The translations under genes and the position numbers were made by a program. 22,190 nucleotides of DNA from positions 1,887,817 through 1,910,006 of the forward strand of contig BFEA01000267.1 of NCBI GenBank assembly GCA_003427395.1. Direction: 5' to 3'. Shown here in pieces: positions 9,685 through 17,599 of the stretch (within the stretch, counting starts at the first letter, position 1; every line of letters begins with the position of its first letter). The DNA is from Chara braunii (lineage: Eukaryota; Streptophyta; Charophyceae; Charales; Characeae). Under the pieces are notes generated by a model that saw only the letters and a list, made by a program, of their open reading frames with translations, had not been told where the DNA came from and did no database searches.

Positions 9685-9889
9685 TGTCTATTGATAACGC
9701 GTACTATCATATGCGTTAGAGCTGACATGCTGATTGGTACTCAGAAGATTCTCCGCCAACACAGGCCACACAGCCGTGATCGAGAACCACCCGCATCCCT
9801 GAGATCGAAAGCTGTGTGGCCACTGGCCAGTGTGCCAAAAATAGCACGGGACGCTCGCATCAGGAGAAAAAGGCTACCTGCCAACAGTA

Positions 9890-10246
9890 AAACCTCCTTC
9901 CTTTTTTTTATTTTTTTGCGTGGATCCAACCATGGATCAGATATTGAACTGATAAGAATGATACTACACTTTATCTTTAACCAAAAAAACAGAAAGACAT
10001 TTCGTCCTTCGGTTCACTTTCTCCAGTCGCTTTTCACGGGCCGTATTATTTAGTGCGTTCTGCATGGTACAGAACGTAATCTCCGACAGCAGACTGATTC
10101 AGACATCGCTTCTTCCTGTCACAGTTCGGGCTCGATCAGACGTGCAGACGCCACCTGATAAACTCCATCTCGTGTGCTTTTCAAGGTGCTCTTGGTCCTA
10201 CTAGCTGCATTCCTGAGGCGGTCGATCATGCGCTCAACAAGGTGGC
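9890..10246. other. Anonymous sequence
   Basis: No gene, RNA or element recognised. It includes a T run at 9902-9917 and short frames without motifs. Confidence 0.35.
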
Positions 10247-10502
10247 CACCTGGAGGCATAGGGCCCCTGCGGTACCGGTACAGCCACCACGAACCCACAC
10301 TCGTCATCACTGCACAGGACAAGCCATCACGGTTGCAAACCAAGCAACAATGATCAGAAAATCTCTCACGAATGTCATACGTCACCCATCACAACTCCAC
10401 CTGGAGGCATACTAGGGCCCCTTCCATATCGGTCGAGCCACCAAGAAACTGCACTTGCCATCATTTCGAAGAAAGAAACGGCAGCACAGTCACAAACCAC
10501 AC
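10247..10502 (+). repeat. Diverged tandem pair, ~152-bp period
   Basis: 'CCACCTGGAGGCATA' near 10247 recurs near 10399. Both copies continue with GGGCCCC, CGGT, AGCCACCA and, about 85 bases on, a 'CAAACCA' end, with many differences between. A fragment near 10789-10815 ('AATGTCATCCTATCACCCAT') resembles the junction between these copies (near 10370-10390) and may be a third piece, cut by the adapter-like sequence. Confidence 0.6.
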
Positions 10503-10534
10503 AGATAAACAGAATTAAAAGAAAGGGGCAAGTA

Positions 10535-10670
10535 CGTTTGTGTCCCAAACGAAGTTTGAAAGGGCAAAAGAAACAATAATGGGCAATGAAAAAAAGGCCG
10601 TAGTTCGAAAATGCAGTCATAACATTACAAGGCGGTAACATCAGGCCCCACGTTTGAAAAGGCAGAAATT
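10535..10670 (-). repeat. Inverted repeat arm (partner at 11545-11672)
   Basis: The reverse complement of this segment matches 11545-11672 with moderate divergence. Shared blocks include 'TTTTCGAACTACGGCC', 'TTGCCCATTA' and 'TTTGCC...TTTGAA'. The arms enclose about 870 bases that contain the adapter-like sequence and the 36-bp minisatellite. Confidence 0.65.
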
Positions 10671-10820
10671 CGTTTTTCGTGGCCGATTTTTTGTTTTTTT
10701 TGTTTTTTTTTCGTTTTTTTTTTTNCCATCATTTCTTTCTTCGCATTCACGTTCGTCGTCATGCACGATCACCAATCTGTGCTCCCAAATGTCATCCTAT
10801 CACCCATCTCGTTCGTCGCC

Positions 10821-10858
10821 CTGTCTCTTATACACATCTAGATGTGTAAAAAGAGAAA
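10821..10858. other. Nextera mate-pair junction adapter (assembly artefact)
   Basis: Bases 10821-10839 read CTGTCTCTTATACACATCT, an exact 19-base match to the Tn5 mosaic end as used in Nextera libraries. Bases 10840-10858 read AGATGTGTAAAAAGAGAAA, the mosaic end in the opposite direction with about two differences. Two mosaic ends joined head to head are the circularisation junction of Nextera mate-pair libraries. The neighbours fit a gap-filled region: a T-rich run with an N at 10725 on one side and a 33-base A run on the other. The sequences to either side may not be adjacent in the real genome. Confidence 0.93.
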
Positions 10859-10904
10859 GGGCACGGTGTCATAATTACTGGGGTCTGCGGTAGTGTCAGA
10901 CGGG

Positions 10905-10937
<33 letters not shown>
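10905..10937 (+). repeat. 33-base A homopolymer
   Basis: A pure A run lies between the adapter-like junction and the minisatellite. It could be the tail of a retroposed sequence or a gap-filling product. It explains the poly-Lys and poly-Phe frames. Confidence 0.9.
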
Positions 10938-10938
<1 letters not shown>

Positions 10939-10961
10939 CCCTACAGTCGGGCCACGGCCGT

Positions 10962-11138
10962 TGGGTGTGCTCGAGACATCTGGGGCATGGACAATCTGGG
11001 GTGTGGCCAAGACATCTCGGCCGCGGCCAATCTGGGGTGTGGCCGAGATGTCTCGGCCGTAGCCGATCTGGGGTGTGGCTGAGGCATCTCGGCCGTGGCC
11101 AATCTGGGGTGTGGCCGAGACATCTCGGCCGTAGCCCA
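10962..11138 (+). repeat. 36-bp minisatellite with internal palindrome, ~5 copies
   Basis: Units start at 10962, 10998, 11034, 11070 and 11106, each exactly 36 bases except the last. The core of each is GGCCGAGA-CA-TCTCGGCC, an 18-base inverted repeat with two central bases. The unit at 11034 has the centre TG, making its core the exact reverse complement of the CA version. Because 36 is divisible by three, all three minus frames stay open and give 12-residue repeats; these are a by-product, with no start or gene structure supporting a protein. Confidence 0.9.
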
Positions 11139-11544
11139 ACCATGGGGCCTAGTTTTGTCGAGCCTGGGTCCCATTGTACTCTTTTCTGGTACTCTCTGAA
11201 AAGAACAAAAAACAACAAGATACGAAATAAAAAAGAAAAACAAAAACGCAACTGCTGTACAGTGGACGTTAGAGCAGTTGGAGCCCTCCTCGTTGCAAGT
11301 GTCAGCTCTCCGTGGAAAGCGCAGGTAAGAAAAACGCACAACAAAAAACACAAAGAAAAAGGATGAAACAAGGTGGGATTCTGGCCAGATGCATTTGTCG
11401 TCCGCACGTCTATTCTCCGTGGAAAACGCTCTGCTCGTTGGCAGGGCACGAAATCAAGTGTCGGCAGCAAAAAAGAAAGACAGCACAACAAGGAACGAAC
11501 CTAGCTAATAATCTGGGCAGATGCATTCGTGGAAACGGCCTACG
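11139..11544. other. Anonymous sequence with weak internal duplication
   Basis: A-rich sequence with no gene. 'CTCCGTGGAAA' occurs near 11308 and 11416, and the pair 'CTGGCCAGATGCATTTGTCG' / 'CTGGGCAGATGCATTCGTGG' occurs near 11381 and 11513, pointing to an old duplication. Confidence 0.45.
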
Positions 11545-11672
11545 AAAAGGCGATATTTCCGCCTTTTTTGAACTTGGGCATTCTTCATTGCCCATTAGTG
11601 TTATGTCTGCCTTTTCGAACTACGGCCATTTTTTCGTTGCCCATTAGTGTTTTTTTTGCCTTCACAGTTTGA
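11545..11672 (+). repeat. Inverted repeat arm (partner at 10535-10670)
   Basis: Partner of the minus-oriented arm at 10535-10670, sharing the 'CGAACTACGGCC' and 'TTGCCCATTA' blocks. 'TTGCCCATTAGTGTT' occurs twice within this arm (near 11589 and 11637), so the arm is itself partly duplicated. Confidence 0.65.
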
Positions 11673-11858
11673 AAGTGTGCTACTACCTGCGCCGATTAGG
11701 AGATTTCGGCCGTTGATCTTTGCGATCTACGGTCAATATCTCTTAATTCGTGCAAGTGGGACCTCGCCCCCGCACATGTTTCTAAAAGAAAACACAGAGG
11801 AAGAGAAACAATGGTCGCACACATAAGCCGTCAGTCAAACGAGTGGAACGAGTCACGG

Positions 11859-12100
11859 CTAGCTATAGTTCTCTCTCAGTTTCACATCTCACAACCTACC
11901 TCCTACCACTACTCCTAAGGCTATGGAGGGGACCCTTATAGGAATAGCTACCTAGCTATAGTTCTCCCTCAGTTTCACATCTCACAACCCTTGCAAGAAT
12001 AGCTACCTCTCACAAGGGATTCATGTTGCCCACCGCCCTCATCGGCTTCGGTCAGGGAGCAGGGTGGGCCCGCGGGTAATAAGAGGGGGGGGGGGGAGAG
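11859..12100 (+). repeat. A/B-like repeat fragment D with 93-bp direct repeat
   Basis: A 38-base sequence beginning 'CTAGCTATAGTTCT' occurs at 11859-11896 and 11952-11989 (93-bp period, one difference). 'ACCACTACTCCTAAGGCT' matches a block at about 14154, and 'TAGCTACCTCTCACAA' matches the border of copies A and B. The fragment runs into the assembly gap. Confidence 0.6.
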
Positions 12101-12190
12101 NNNNNNNNNNNNNNNNNNNNNNNNNNNNNNNNNNNNNNNNNNNNNNNNNNNNNNNNNNNNNNNNNNNNNNNNNNNNNNNNNNNNNNNNNN
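12101..12190. other. Assembly gap (90 N)
   Basis: Ninety undetermined bases lie between a G-rich tract and a GT microsatellite. The true length is unknown. Confidence 0.99.

Positions 12191-12244
<54 letters not shown>
12191..12244. repeat. (GT)27 microsatellite
   Basis: A pure TG/GT tract directly follows the gap, as in the interior of copy B. Confidence 0.95.
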
Positions 12245-12245
<1 letters not shown>

Positions 12246-12539
12246 ATGCGTCTGCGCGTAGTTCACAAGGGCTCAGAGATAAGCGCCCATGCAAAGACAA
12301 GCCTCATTTGCTGCGTGGTTGCACTGGAAAGGAGACATTCAACGCACAGGAAAGAATAAAACCTCTTGAACGTCCGAGAGATCCACAGACAGGAGTCGTC
12401 ACGGGGTATTCATGCATAATATCTAGTTATGATTATTAGATAAGCATACATTCTAGCAAATGGAAAGAAGGCACCTAGCCGTCAGTAAATGTGCCTTTCA
12501 GAATGATGATGAAGATATGATGATCATGATGATGATTCA

Positions 12540-12842
12540 CTACGCACCTGCAAGAAACATTGCAATTCCTCCAGTTACGACGAAGAANATCAGCGTAGGG
12601 ATGCCGATGAAGAGAAGAGGGGGTAGCCATAGCGGGGCAGTGCAGCAGAGGCATGGTGAGACCAGCAGAAGGGCGATCCCTCCGAAGATTAACACGGGAG
12701 TACCAACTACCAACGTCACGACAGTGAGCATCATCAACGCCATAGCTGCCAGTCCCACACCAGCACCGATGAGGCTCAGCTTCTTCCAGCTCATCTGACG
12801 AAGACGTGACATCGAGTGCACCATTTTCTTCGCAGTCTCCAT
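12540..12842 (-). CDS. Oleosin-like hydrophobic protein (candidate, perhaps first exon)
   Basis: A 100-codon frame starts at an ATG at 12842 and ends with TAG at 12542-12540. Residues 1-21 are basic and polar; residues 22-100 are almost wholly hydrophobic. Residues 63-74 read P-CLCCT-A-P-LWL-P, which has the exact spacing of the oleosin proline knot P-x5-S-P-x3-P, with Ala in place of Ser. About 40 hydrophobic residues precede the knot and 26 follow. Oleosins insert such a hairpin into the lipid-droplet monolayer and stabilise oil bodies; that role here is an inference. The codons favour G or C at position three, unlike the surroundings. Residue 85 is unreadable because of an N at 12588. The last codons contain CAG|GTGCGT (boundary 12548/12547), a fair 5' splice site, so the coding sequence may continue after an intron; I could not place exon 2 with confidence. 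A GA tract lies 8 bases upstream of the ATG. It could instead be an unrelated small membrane protein. Confidence 0.55.
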   Translation of the reverse strand: METAKKMVHSMSRLRQMSWKKLSLIGAGVGLAAMALMMLTVVTLVVGTPVLIFGGIALLLVSPCLCCTAPLWLPPLLFIGIPTLXFFVVTGGIAMFLAGA

Positions 12843-12847
12843 AGCTC

Positions 12848-12850
<3 letters not shown>

Positions 12851-12892
<42 letters not shown>
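12851..12892. repeat. (CT)21 microsatellite upstream of the oleosin-like frame
   Basis: A pure CT tract, reading as GA on the coding strand of the oleosin-like frame and ending 8 bases before its ATG, so it would lie in the 5' untranslated region or promoter. A putative regulatory role is inference only. Confidence 0.95.
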
Positions 12893-12894
<2 letters not shown>

Positions 12895-13414
12895 GGAGAT
12901 GCCTTCTTCGTCACAGCCTAATGGATGGTCTCCAAATAGTATACGCACGACTTCCTGATGACATCAACGTAATTACAGCCGGTCATAGCAGCCCGAGTGA
13001 CATTACGGTCATATGTAGCGGGCACTCCACGACAAAAAGCAGCCGGTCGCCGCACTCCGGAGACCGATGAGAGCACGAGCACTCCGCTCACATCCTACCG
13101 CAACCCTCTTCAGCATGGAATATCCTGCCGTATCGTTTTCAGCCAGAGGTCTGAATATATTTTCGCTTTCGATAGATCTGACTATGTGTCGCACCTTCGG
13201 TGAGCTTGGTCGCACTAGGAAAGAGGATTGGATTGAGCGCCTGAATCGGGATGGGTTACAAGAAACTTCGCCGAGAAGCAGCTAAATCTCGCTTATTATC
13301 TGCACCTGTCCATTGTTCTGTCTAGATTCGGGCGTTGACTGCAATTATTCCCTTTGCTAGTGGACCTAGGCCCTCATGGGACACGGAGATCTGTTCGTTG
13401 AGGAACTTCCAAAG
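12893..13414. other. Sequence upstream of the oleosin-like frame
   Basis: Moderately GC-rich. If the oleosin-like gene is real, its promoter lies here. No TATA box can be picked out convincingly. The short plus and minus frames overlap and show no motif. Confidence 0.35.
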
Positions 13415-13630
13415 CTACCGGACGTATTGAATCACAAACTCGTGACGGTATGATCCCGTCTCCCGACTGTATATGACCCGATTGACATCCACGTTCAATT
13501 CATACGTTGTTGGGGTCCGTTTCACAGCTGTCAGACCCAGAGCTGTTTTGCAACGTCGGCGTATGACAAACTTCCAGGGAGTATACCTTATCCCATTATT
13601 CGAATAGAACGCAGCCTGAACTCGCCCCAT
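13415..13630 (-). CDS. Hypothetical small frame, 71 codons
   Basis: An ATG-started frame on the same strand as the oleosin-like candidate and about 570 bases upstream of it. Composition is protein-like: mixed charged, aromatic and hydrophobic residues with no simple repeats, including 'RYTPWKFVIRRRCKTALGL' and 'YRHEFVIQYVR'. I do not recognise a family. It may be an exon or chance; it ends in CGG-TAG, where a splice site cannot be ruled out. Confidence 0.22.
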   Translation of the reverse strand: MGRVQAAFYSNNGIRYTPWKFVIRRRCKTALGLTAVKRTPTTYELNVDVNRVIYSRETGSYRHEFVIQYVR

Positions 13631-14139
13631 TCCCGGCCGCGCTGACCTCCCCTCTCCTTAGGGGCTGATCCCACGTGGAGCTTCGTAGAAGGTTTTTTTT
13701 TTGTAACAAAAGAAGGGGCCTCTGAGGGCTTACTCAGGGTCGCACAGCGACTGGCCACTCAGATGATGCTCGGTCGCTCTGCTACCGGCTGTCCCCTGGC
13801 CGGTGCCCCCCAGTGGGGCATCCCTGAAGGCTATCAGGCCACCCTGGGCTGAAAAGGCCACCGTTGTCAGATTAGACACAAGATTGAATTTACCTGGGCT
13901 GGTTAGTCCGATGATAATACCTCAAGGCCATCGCCCTTTTAAAAAAAATAAAAATAAAAAAAATGCAACATTCAAGGACAAATTGAGACCATTCTTCTTA
14001 GAAGTTTGGCCCGCTTTGTATGGTCCGTAAAAACTTTTTCGGATCCCATTTGCTGATTTTTCTTCCTTTTTTTTTTTTCCAACTACGCTATATTCTTCTC
14101 TCAAATCTTTCATCATCTTTCAAATTCTTTCAATTCACC
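13631..14139. other. Anonymous sequence, possible minus-strand retroposon with A tail
   Basis: A T run at 13692-13701, preceded on the minus strand by about 150 bases of GC-rich non-coding sequence, looks like the A tail of a short minus-strand retroposon, but I find no tRNA-type A and B boxes in it. A-rich (13938-13963) and T-rich (14067-14079) runs follow. No gene. Confidence 0.3.
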
Positions 14140-14420
14140 TTCACTACCTACCTACCACTACTCCTAAGGCTTATACAGGGGACCCCTGCAAACATAGCTT
14201 TTGTTGTCTCCCTCTAGCCATCAAAGGGGATGCATGTTGCCCCCCGCCCCAACCATGGTGGTCAACAATGGGGTGGGCCGCCGGTGGGGGGGGTCCGGCT
14301 AAAGCAAAGACCGAGCATTTTGCCAGTAGCTCCGCCTCCCTTTTCATCCTCCCCCACCCCCAAGCAACTGAATAACAGCAGTGTCTAAGGTCAACACTCT
14401 CCCACACACCACACACAACC
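14140..14420 (+). repeat. A/B-like repeat fragment C
   Basis: Shares 'TACCACTACTCCTAAGGCT' with fragment D (11859-12100) and 'GGCTAA(A/T)GCAAAGAC' followed by 'AACAGCAGTGTCTAA' and 'CTCTCCC...ACCACACAC' with copy A (about 178-285). It has the same orientation as copy A. Confidence 0.6.
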
Positions 14421-14594
14421 CACTCACACTCAGACTCACACCCGTGTTGGCCAAGGACACTGATAATACCAATCAGAGGTATCAAGCAGACTATCACCAC
14501 TGGTTGGCACCAAGTGCACCGCAGGGGTGTGATAAGCCAGGATCCGTACTCAGTGGCTTCCCGTACCCTTAAGGGAAAATCCCACGTAAGCCTC

Positions 14595-14641
14595 GAAGTG
14601 CGGGTTCTAGGTGCTCTTTCTCGAAGTGCGGGTTCTAGGTG
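14595..14641 (+). repeat. Short direct repeat, ~28-bp period
   Basis: 'TCGAAGTGCGGGTTCTAGGT' occurs twice in succession between about 14595 and 14641, separated by a short spacer, within otherwise unassigned sequence. Confidence 0.8.
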
Positions 14642-14826
14642 ATCAGAAAGAGCGGGGTCTATTTTTCTTTTCTTTTTCTTTTTCCCCTTTTCTTGAAAAG
14701 AGAACTACCCCTGATGACTTTTTCGCGCGGTCGGTTAGCAGCCACGCCGAGGAATTCAAGAAACAGTTGGGAATTCACGTGGGTAGGAATTTTTGAATTT
14801 TGAATTTTTGCACGCCCGGCTGTTTT

Positions 14827-15429
14827 TCAAATTTTTGTGCACCGCGTAAACCCTTTCCCCCGCTTCACATTCCCGCGCCATCTTCTCTTCTTGCCGCGCA
14901 TTCCCTTCTTGCATGCCCCTTCATCTCCCCTCAAGCGAAGTCTGCAAACGATTGGCTGTGTGATTGGGATGGTCGGGTCAACGTGGTGAGAGCGGAAGGC
15001 GCGCCCCACTTGGACAACCACCCCGATCATGTTGATCATTCGACTCGCCTCCTTCGATCCTTCTGGAACCTCTGCCCTTCTTCTGTCCTGCTCATCTACA
15101 CCTTGTGCTTCACGCTGGCTCTCTGCCACCTTCCGCGCTATAAATTCTCGGAACCCCTTCCTCTCGCTCTCTTTGATCTCGGCTGCAATGCTGCGTGAGC
15201 TATGCGCAAGGTCTGCGGCGTCGAACAGGCTTGATGAGCCCAAGTGACGGGCGGAGTGACGACGTGGGGCGGGCGTAGTGATAGACTTGGGGTAAGACAG
15301 TCGGAGGGACTGAGCGGCGGTGGAGATCGGGCGCCGACAGAGGCAGGGCCTTGTGGCTATGGTTGTAGGTGGTTCTGACGGATTGGAGGCTGGGCCCGAG
15401 GCGGCCAGCCGTGTGAGAAAGTTTGCGTG
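14827..15429 (-). CDS. Putative exon-like open frame (no ATG start)
   Basis: The frame is open for 200 codons between a TAA at 15430-15432 and a stop at 14827. It has no ATG near its upstream end, so if real it is an internal or terminal exon, or a broken gene. The middle part looks like protein: charged, helical sequence with 'AAEIKESERKGF', 'REFIARKVAESQREAQ' and 'DEQDRRRAEVPEGSKE', many G-starting codons and no simple repeat. The last third is rich in Arg and Lys. I do not recognise a family. The region is GC-rich, where long open frames arise by chance, and the opposite strand is also open, so confidence is low. Confidence 0.3.
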   Translation of the reverse strand, partial: HANFLTRLAASGPASNPSEPPTTIATRPCLCRRPISTAAQSLRLSYPKSITTPAPRRHSARHLGSSSLFDAADLAHSSRSIAAEIKESERKGFREFIARKVAESQREAQGVDEQDRRRAEVPEGSKEASRMINMIGVVVQVGRAFRSHHVDPTIPITQPIVCRLRLRGDEGACKKGMRGKKRRWRGNVKRGKGFTRCTKI

Positions 15430-15432
15430 TTA

Positions 15433-15884
15433 AGGACTCACTTTTATCTCCATTGCTGCTTTGACCCAGTGTAATGTGTGCACGGTCCTGATGTATGGGT
15501 ATTCTGTCGTATGCATGTTCTGGTATGAGAGTCTATGGGTGTTGAATGTCTCCTGGTCTAGGAGGGCTTTACGAGTAAGCGTGTGTGCGCACTCCCAGGT
15601 GCGATGATAAGGGTTGACTGGGTGTCGATCGTCTGCATGGCTTCTCCAAGTCCCTTTTCACCCTTAATGCCACGTATATGCATGGGATCATGCGCCCACC
15701 TACTCTCGCTCCCCCTCCCATTCAAGCGACGTCGGATTCGGGCGTAACAGGCGGGTTCCGCCCCTCAATTTTACCCGAGAACTTGCGAGAACCGGAGCGA
15801 TCAGTCGTTCACATCTCCACAACGCGGCTGATATCTCTGCGACTCGGCAGGACCACGGATTCACGGTCGAGCATGCGGGTTGAC

Positions 15885-15886
<2 letters not shown>
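15433..15886. other. Unassigned GC-rich sequence
   Basis: No supported gene. A plus frame running from 15678 into the AG tract gives Arg-Glu repeats from the microsatellite and is otherwise unremarkable. Confidence 0.35.

Positions 15887-15961
<75 letters not shown>
15887..15961. repeat. (AG)37 microsatellite
   Basis: Pure AG/GA tract in the GC-rich block. A plus-strand ATG lies 28 bases beyond its end. Confidence 0.95.
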
Positions 15962-15963
<2 letters not shown>

Positions 15964-15988
15964 AAGGCAGGATTTCGACGATCGTCGC

Positions 15989-16333
15989 ATGGAGCCAGCG
16001 TTTGTCTTGACTGACGTGAGCACGGGTCCCTGCCCGTGTTCGACCTTCGTATCGGTCCCTCACGGCAGGCTGTCGGCCTTCCCCATTGCAGACGACGACA
16101 ACGTGTACTGCAACGCAGACATACAGAGCGCTCTGCGAAGAACCGAACAAGTTTATTTGTATAGCCCCTCAAGGGCCTGCCATATTGGGGGGAGTGGTCC
16201 AAGTGGGTTTGTGTTGATCGATCGGTTTTCTTCCCCTCGCGTGGTACTGCCCTACACCGATCTGACTGTGTTGCCTTGGTCCGCGGCCCACGCCGCCTGG
16301 CGACCACACTTTAACTGTCGCTGGTGCCGATAG
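15989..16333 (+). CDS. Hypothetical frame following a GA tract, 114 codons
   Basis: An ATG frame beginning 28 bases after the (AG)n tract, an arrangement like that of the oleosin-like candidate. The predicted peptide is of mixed composition, with 'ADDDNVYCNADIQSALRR' in the middle, and has no recognised domain, signal peptide or repeats. Minus-strand frames overlap it for most of its length and the block is GC-rich, so it may be chance. Confidence 0.2.
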   Translation: MEPAFVLTDVSTGPCPCSTFVSVPHGRLSAFPIADDDNVYCNADIQSALRRTEQVYLYSPSRACHIGGSGPSGFVLIDRFSSPRVVLPYTDLTVLPWSAAHAAWRPHFNCRWCR

Positions 16334-16858
16334 GGGGATTCGTGCTCCTGGCGAAGACTAGTCCTAGGATACGAGGGTGCGACTCGATTCCCAGAATTCT
16401 CCTACAACGTGGGCGCGCTCCCGGCTAACTTTCGGACCAGGTCCTGGGTTTCCTCGGCTCGCCCGTTCCCAGGCGACCCCGCGCGGGGCTATCCGCGCGG
16501 GCTCGACGCGTCTGGCATTGAGGCCTGAAACACGACTCGGGAGCGACCGCCCCTAGGGCCGGGTGAACCTCGTGCAGCGGGGAGCGAAAAAACTCCGCTC
16601 CTTTGTCCTCCTTTTTCGATTCTGTTTGCTGTTCCTTTTTGGGCTTTCACTGATGGTCGCTCTAGAACGATCTATTCCTCCGTCCCTCGCACTCAACGAT
16701 GGAACGAACCCTCAACAAGGCAACCCTCGCCCCGAACAAGAATCTCGTTTCGTTCGGCGGATTCAACCCCACGACAAAAAATCCTCGGCCACACCCCCAA
16801 TTACTCTGATCGGCGTTCGAAGTAGGGGACGCCGCACGGGGTGTGAGGTTGTGCGTTA
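16334..16858. other. GC-rich non-coding block
   Basis: Contains GC-rich inverted motifs (CCCCGCGCGGGG near 16478; GGAGCG...CGCTCC near 16582-16602). I compared it by eye with 5S, 18S, 25S and snRNA landmarks and found no match. A frame at 16563-16913 runs into the tRNA-like sequence and is not credible. Confidence 0.3.
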
Positions 16859-16859
16859 C

Positions 16860-16935
16860 AGGCGGTTGTGGGGCTCGAACCCACAACATCCTGAATGCCA
16901 CTTGCGTGCTTAACCAACTGAGCTTTTTGAGTACA
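16860..16935 (-). repeat. tRNA-like sequence (SINE head or tRNA relic)
   Basis: On the minus strand, 'AGCTCAGTTGG' (16914-16924) fits an RNA polymerase III A box, and 'GGGTTCGAGCC' (16872-16882), inside the perfect stem GTGGG/CCCAC, fits a B box. Their spacing of about 31 bases is right for a tRNA. The acceptor ends do not pair and no proper anticodon stem forms, so it is not a functional tRNA. It is either a decayed tRNA or the promoter head of a tRNA-derived SINE whose body would run to lower coordinates. No A tail was identified. Confidence 0.6.
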
Positions 16936-17599
16936 TGTTAATTTTATTTCAAAAACAGAGTAGCCATTGAGGCCGGGAACCTCACAATTCAACCGGGATG
17001 AACCTGAGAAGCCAAACCTCCTTTACATAGACTGGAAACCGGGTCTAGTGTACCAAGGCTCTCTTAGCTTCTATTCTTCTCGAAAAACCTCTTGAAGCAC
17101 CAAAAAAATGGTAAAAGAGGAGTAAGGGCTAGAACCTGATAAAACATCAATCTATTAAACTCTTACCCGAACTCTCTATTACTGAAATAAACCAAGTGAT
17201 ATCCGATTTGCCCAGGAGATGTGGACCTGATAACCATTACTCACAACTAGCTGGCCTTTACCTCTGAAACTCAAACCAGCAGACAATGTAAGTCATAGTT
17301 GGCCCTGCCCATTGATCTAATAATTATTCACAGAGCCAGCTTGCCTGTGACATTTTGTCATCTGTAGTGAAGAAGGTCAGTCTATTGTCCTTTGCCCAGG
17401 TTTTTTTGAACCAGAGGCGGTCTTTGCCTTGCCTAGAAAGACATTTTTTCCAGTCAGCCAACAACATCAGTCTGATGTTGGAGCGAATCTACCTCCGTTG
17501 CTACTGGCAGCTGGACATTGAGCTCCTCCTGCTTGAAAGGAATGAGTCGCGTGCACGCTAAATCTCTTGCATTACAACTCCTCGACAGACTAATGCCAC
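16936..17599. other. Anonymous sequence between tRNA-like element and LINE
   Basis: No gene recognised. The minus strand may still be decayed LINE 3' sequence towards 17600, but no conserved motif fixes the end. Confidence 0.3.

Larger units (their letters stand above)
9302..9888 (+). repeat. Short dispersed repeat, three partial copies
   Basis: The motif 'CATCAGGAGAAA' followed by a 'GCTGTTTGCC'-like sequence occurs near 9304, 9422 and 9859. Two copies share a longer block: 9370-9452 and about 9795-9887 both read a 'CTGTGTG' block, then 'GTGTGCCAAAAATAG', 'ACGGGA' and the motif. They flank the two U6-like sequences, so the U6 pieces may be part of a larger composite repeat. Confidence 0.6.

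Noticed and set aside
10962-11138. CRISPR-like array (repeats of 36 bases)
   Set aside because: The units are directly adjacent with no unique spacers; the whole 36-base unit repeats. It is a minisatellite in a eukaryotic context.
10828-11491. 217-codon frame with 12-residue repeats and a poly-Phe stretch
   Set aside because: It crosses the adapter junction, the 33-base A run and the minisatellite; its length comes from a repeat unit divisible by three.
12475-12948. 157-codon minus frame overlapping the oleosin-like frame
   Set aside because: It includes Arg-Glu repeats from the GA tract and lacks the codon pattern and hydrophobic design of the overlapping oleosin-like frame.
16334-16600. 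rRNA or snRNA gene in the GC-rich block
   Set aside because: Some stem-forming GC motifs are present, but none of the landmarks of 5S, 18S, 25S, U1 or U2 that I know could be found.
16860-16935. Functional tRNA gene
   Set aside because: The T arm and D region are recognisable but the acceptor ends do not pair and no anticodon stem-loop can be drawn.
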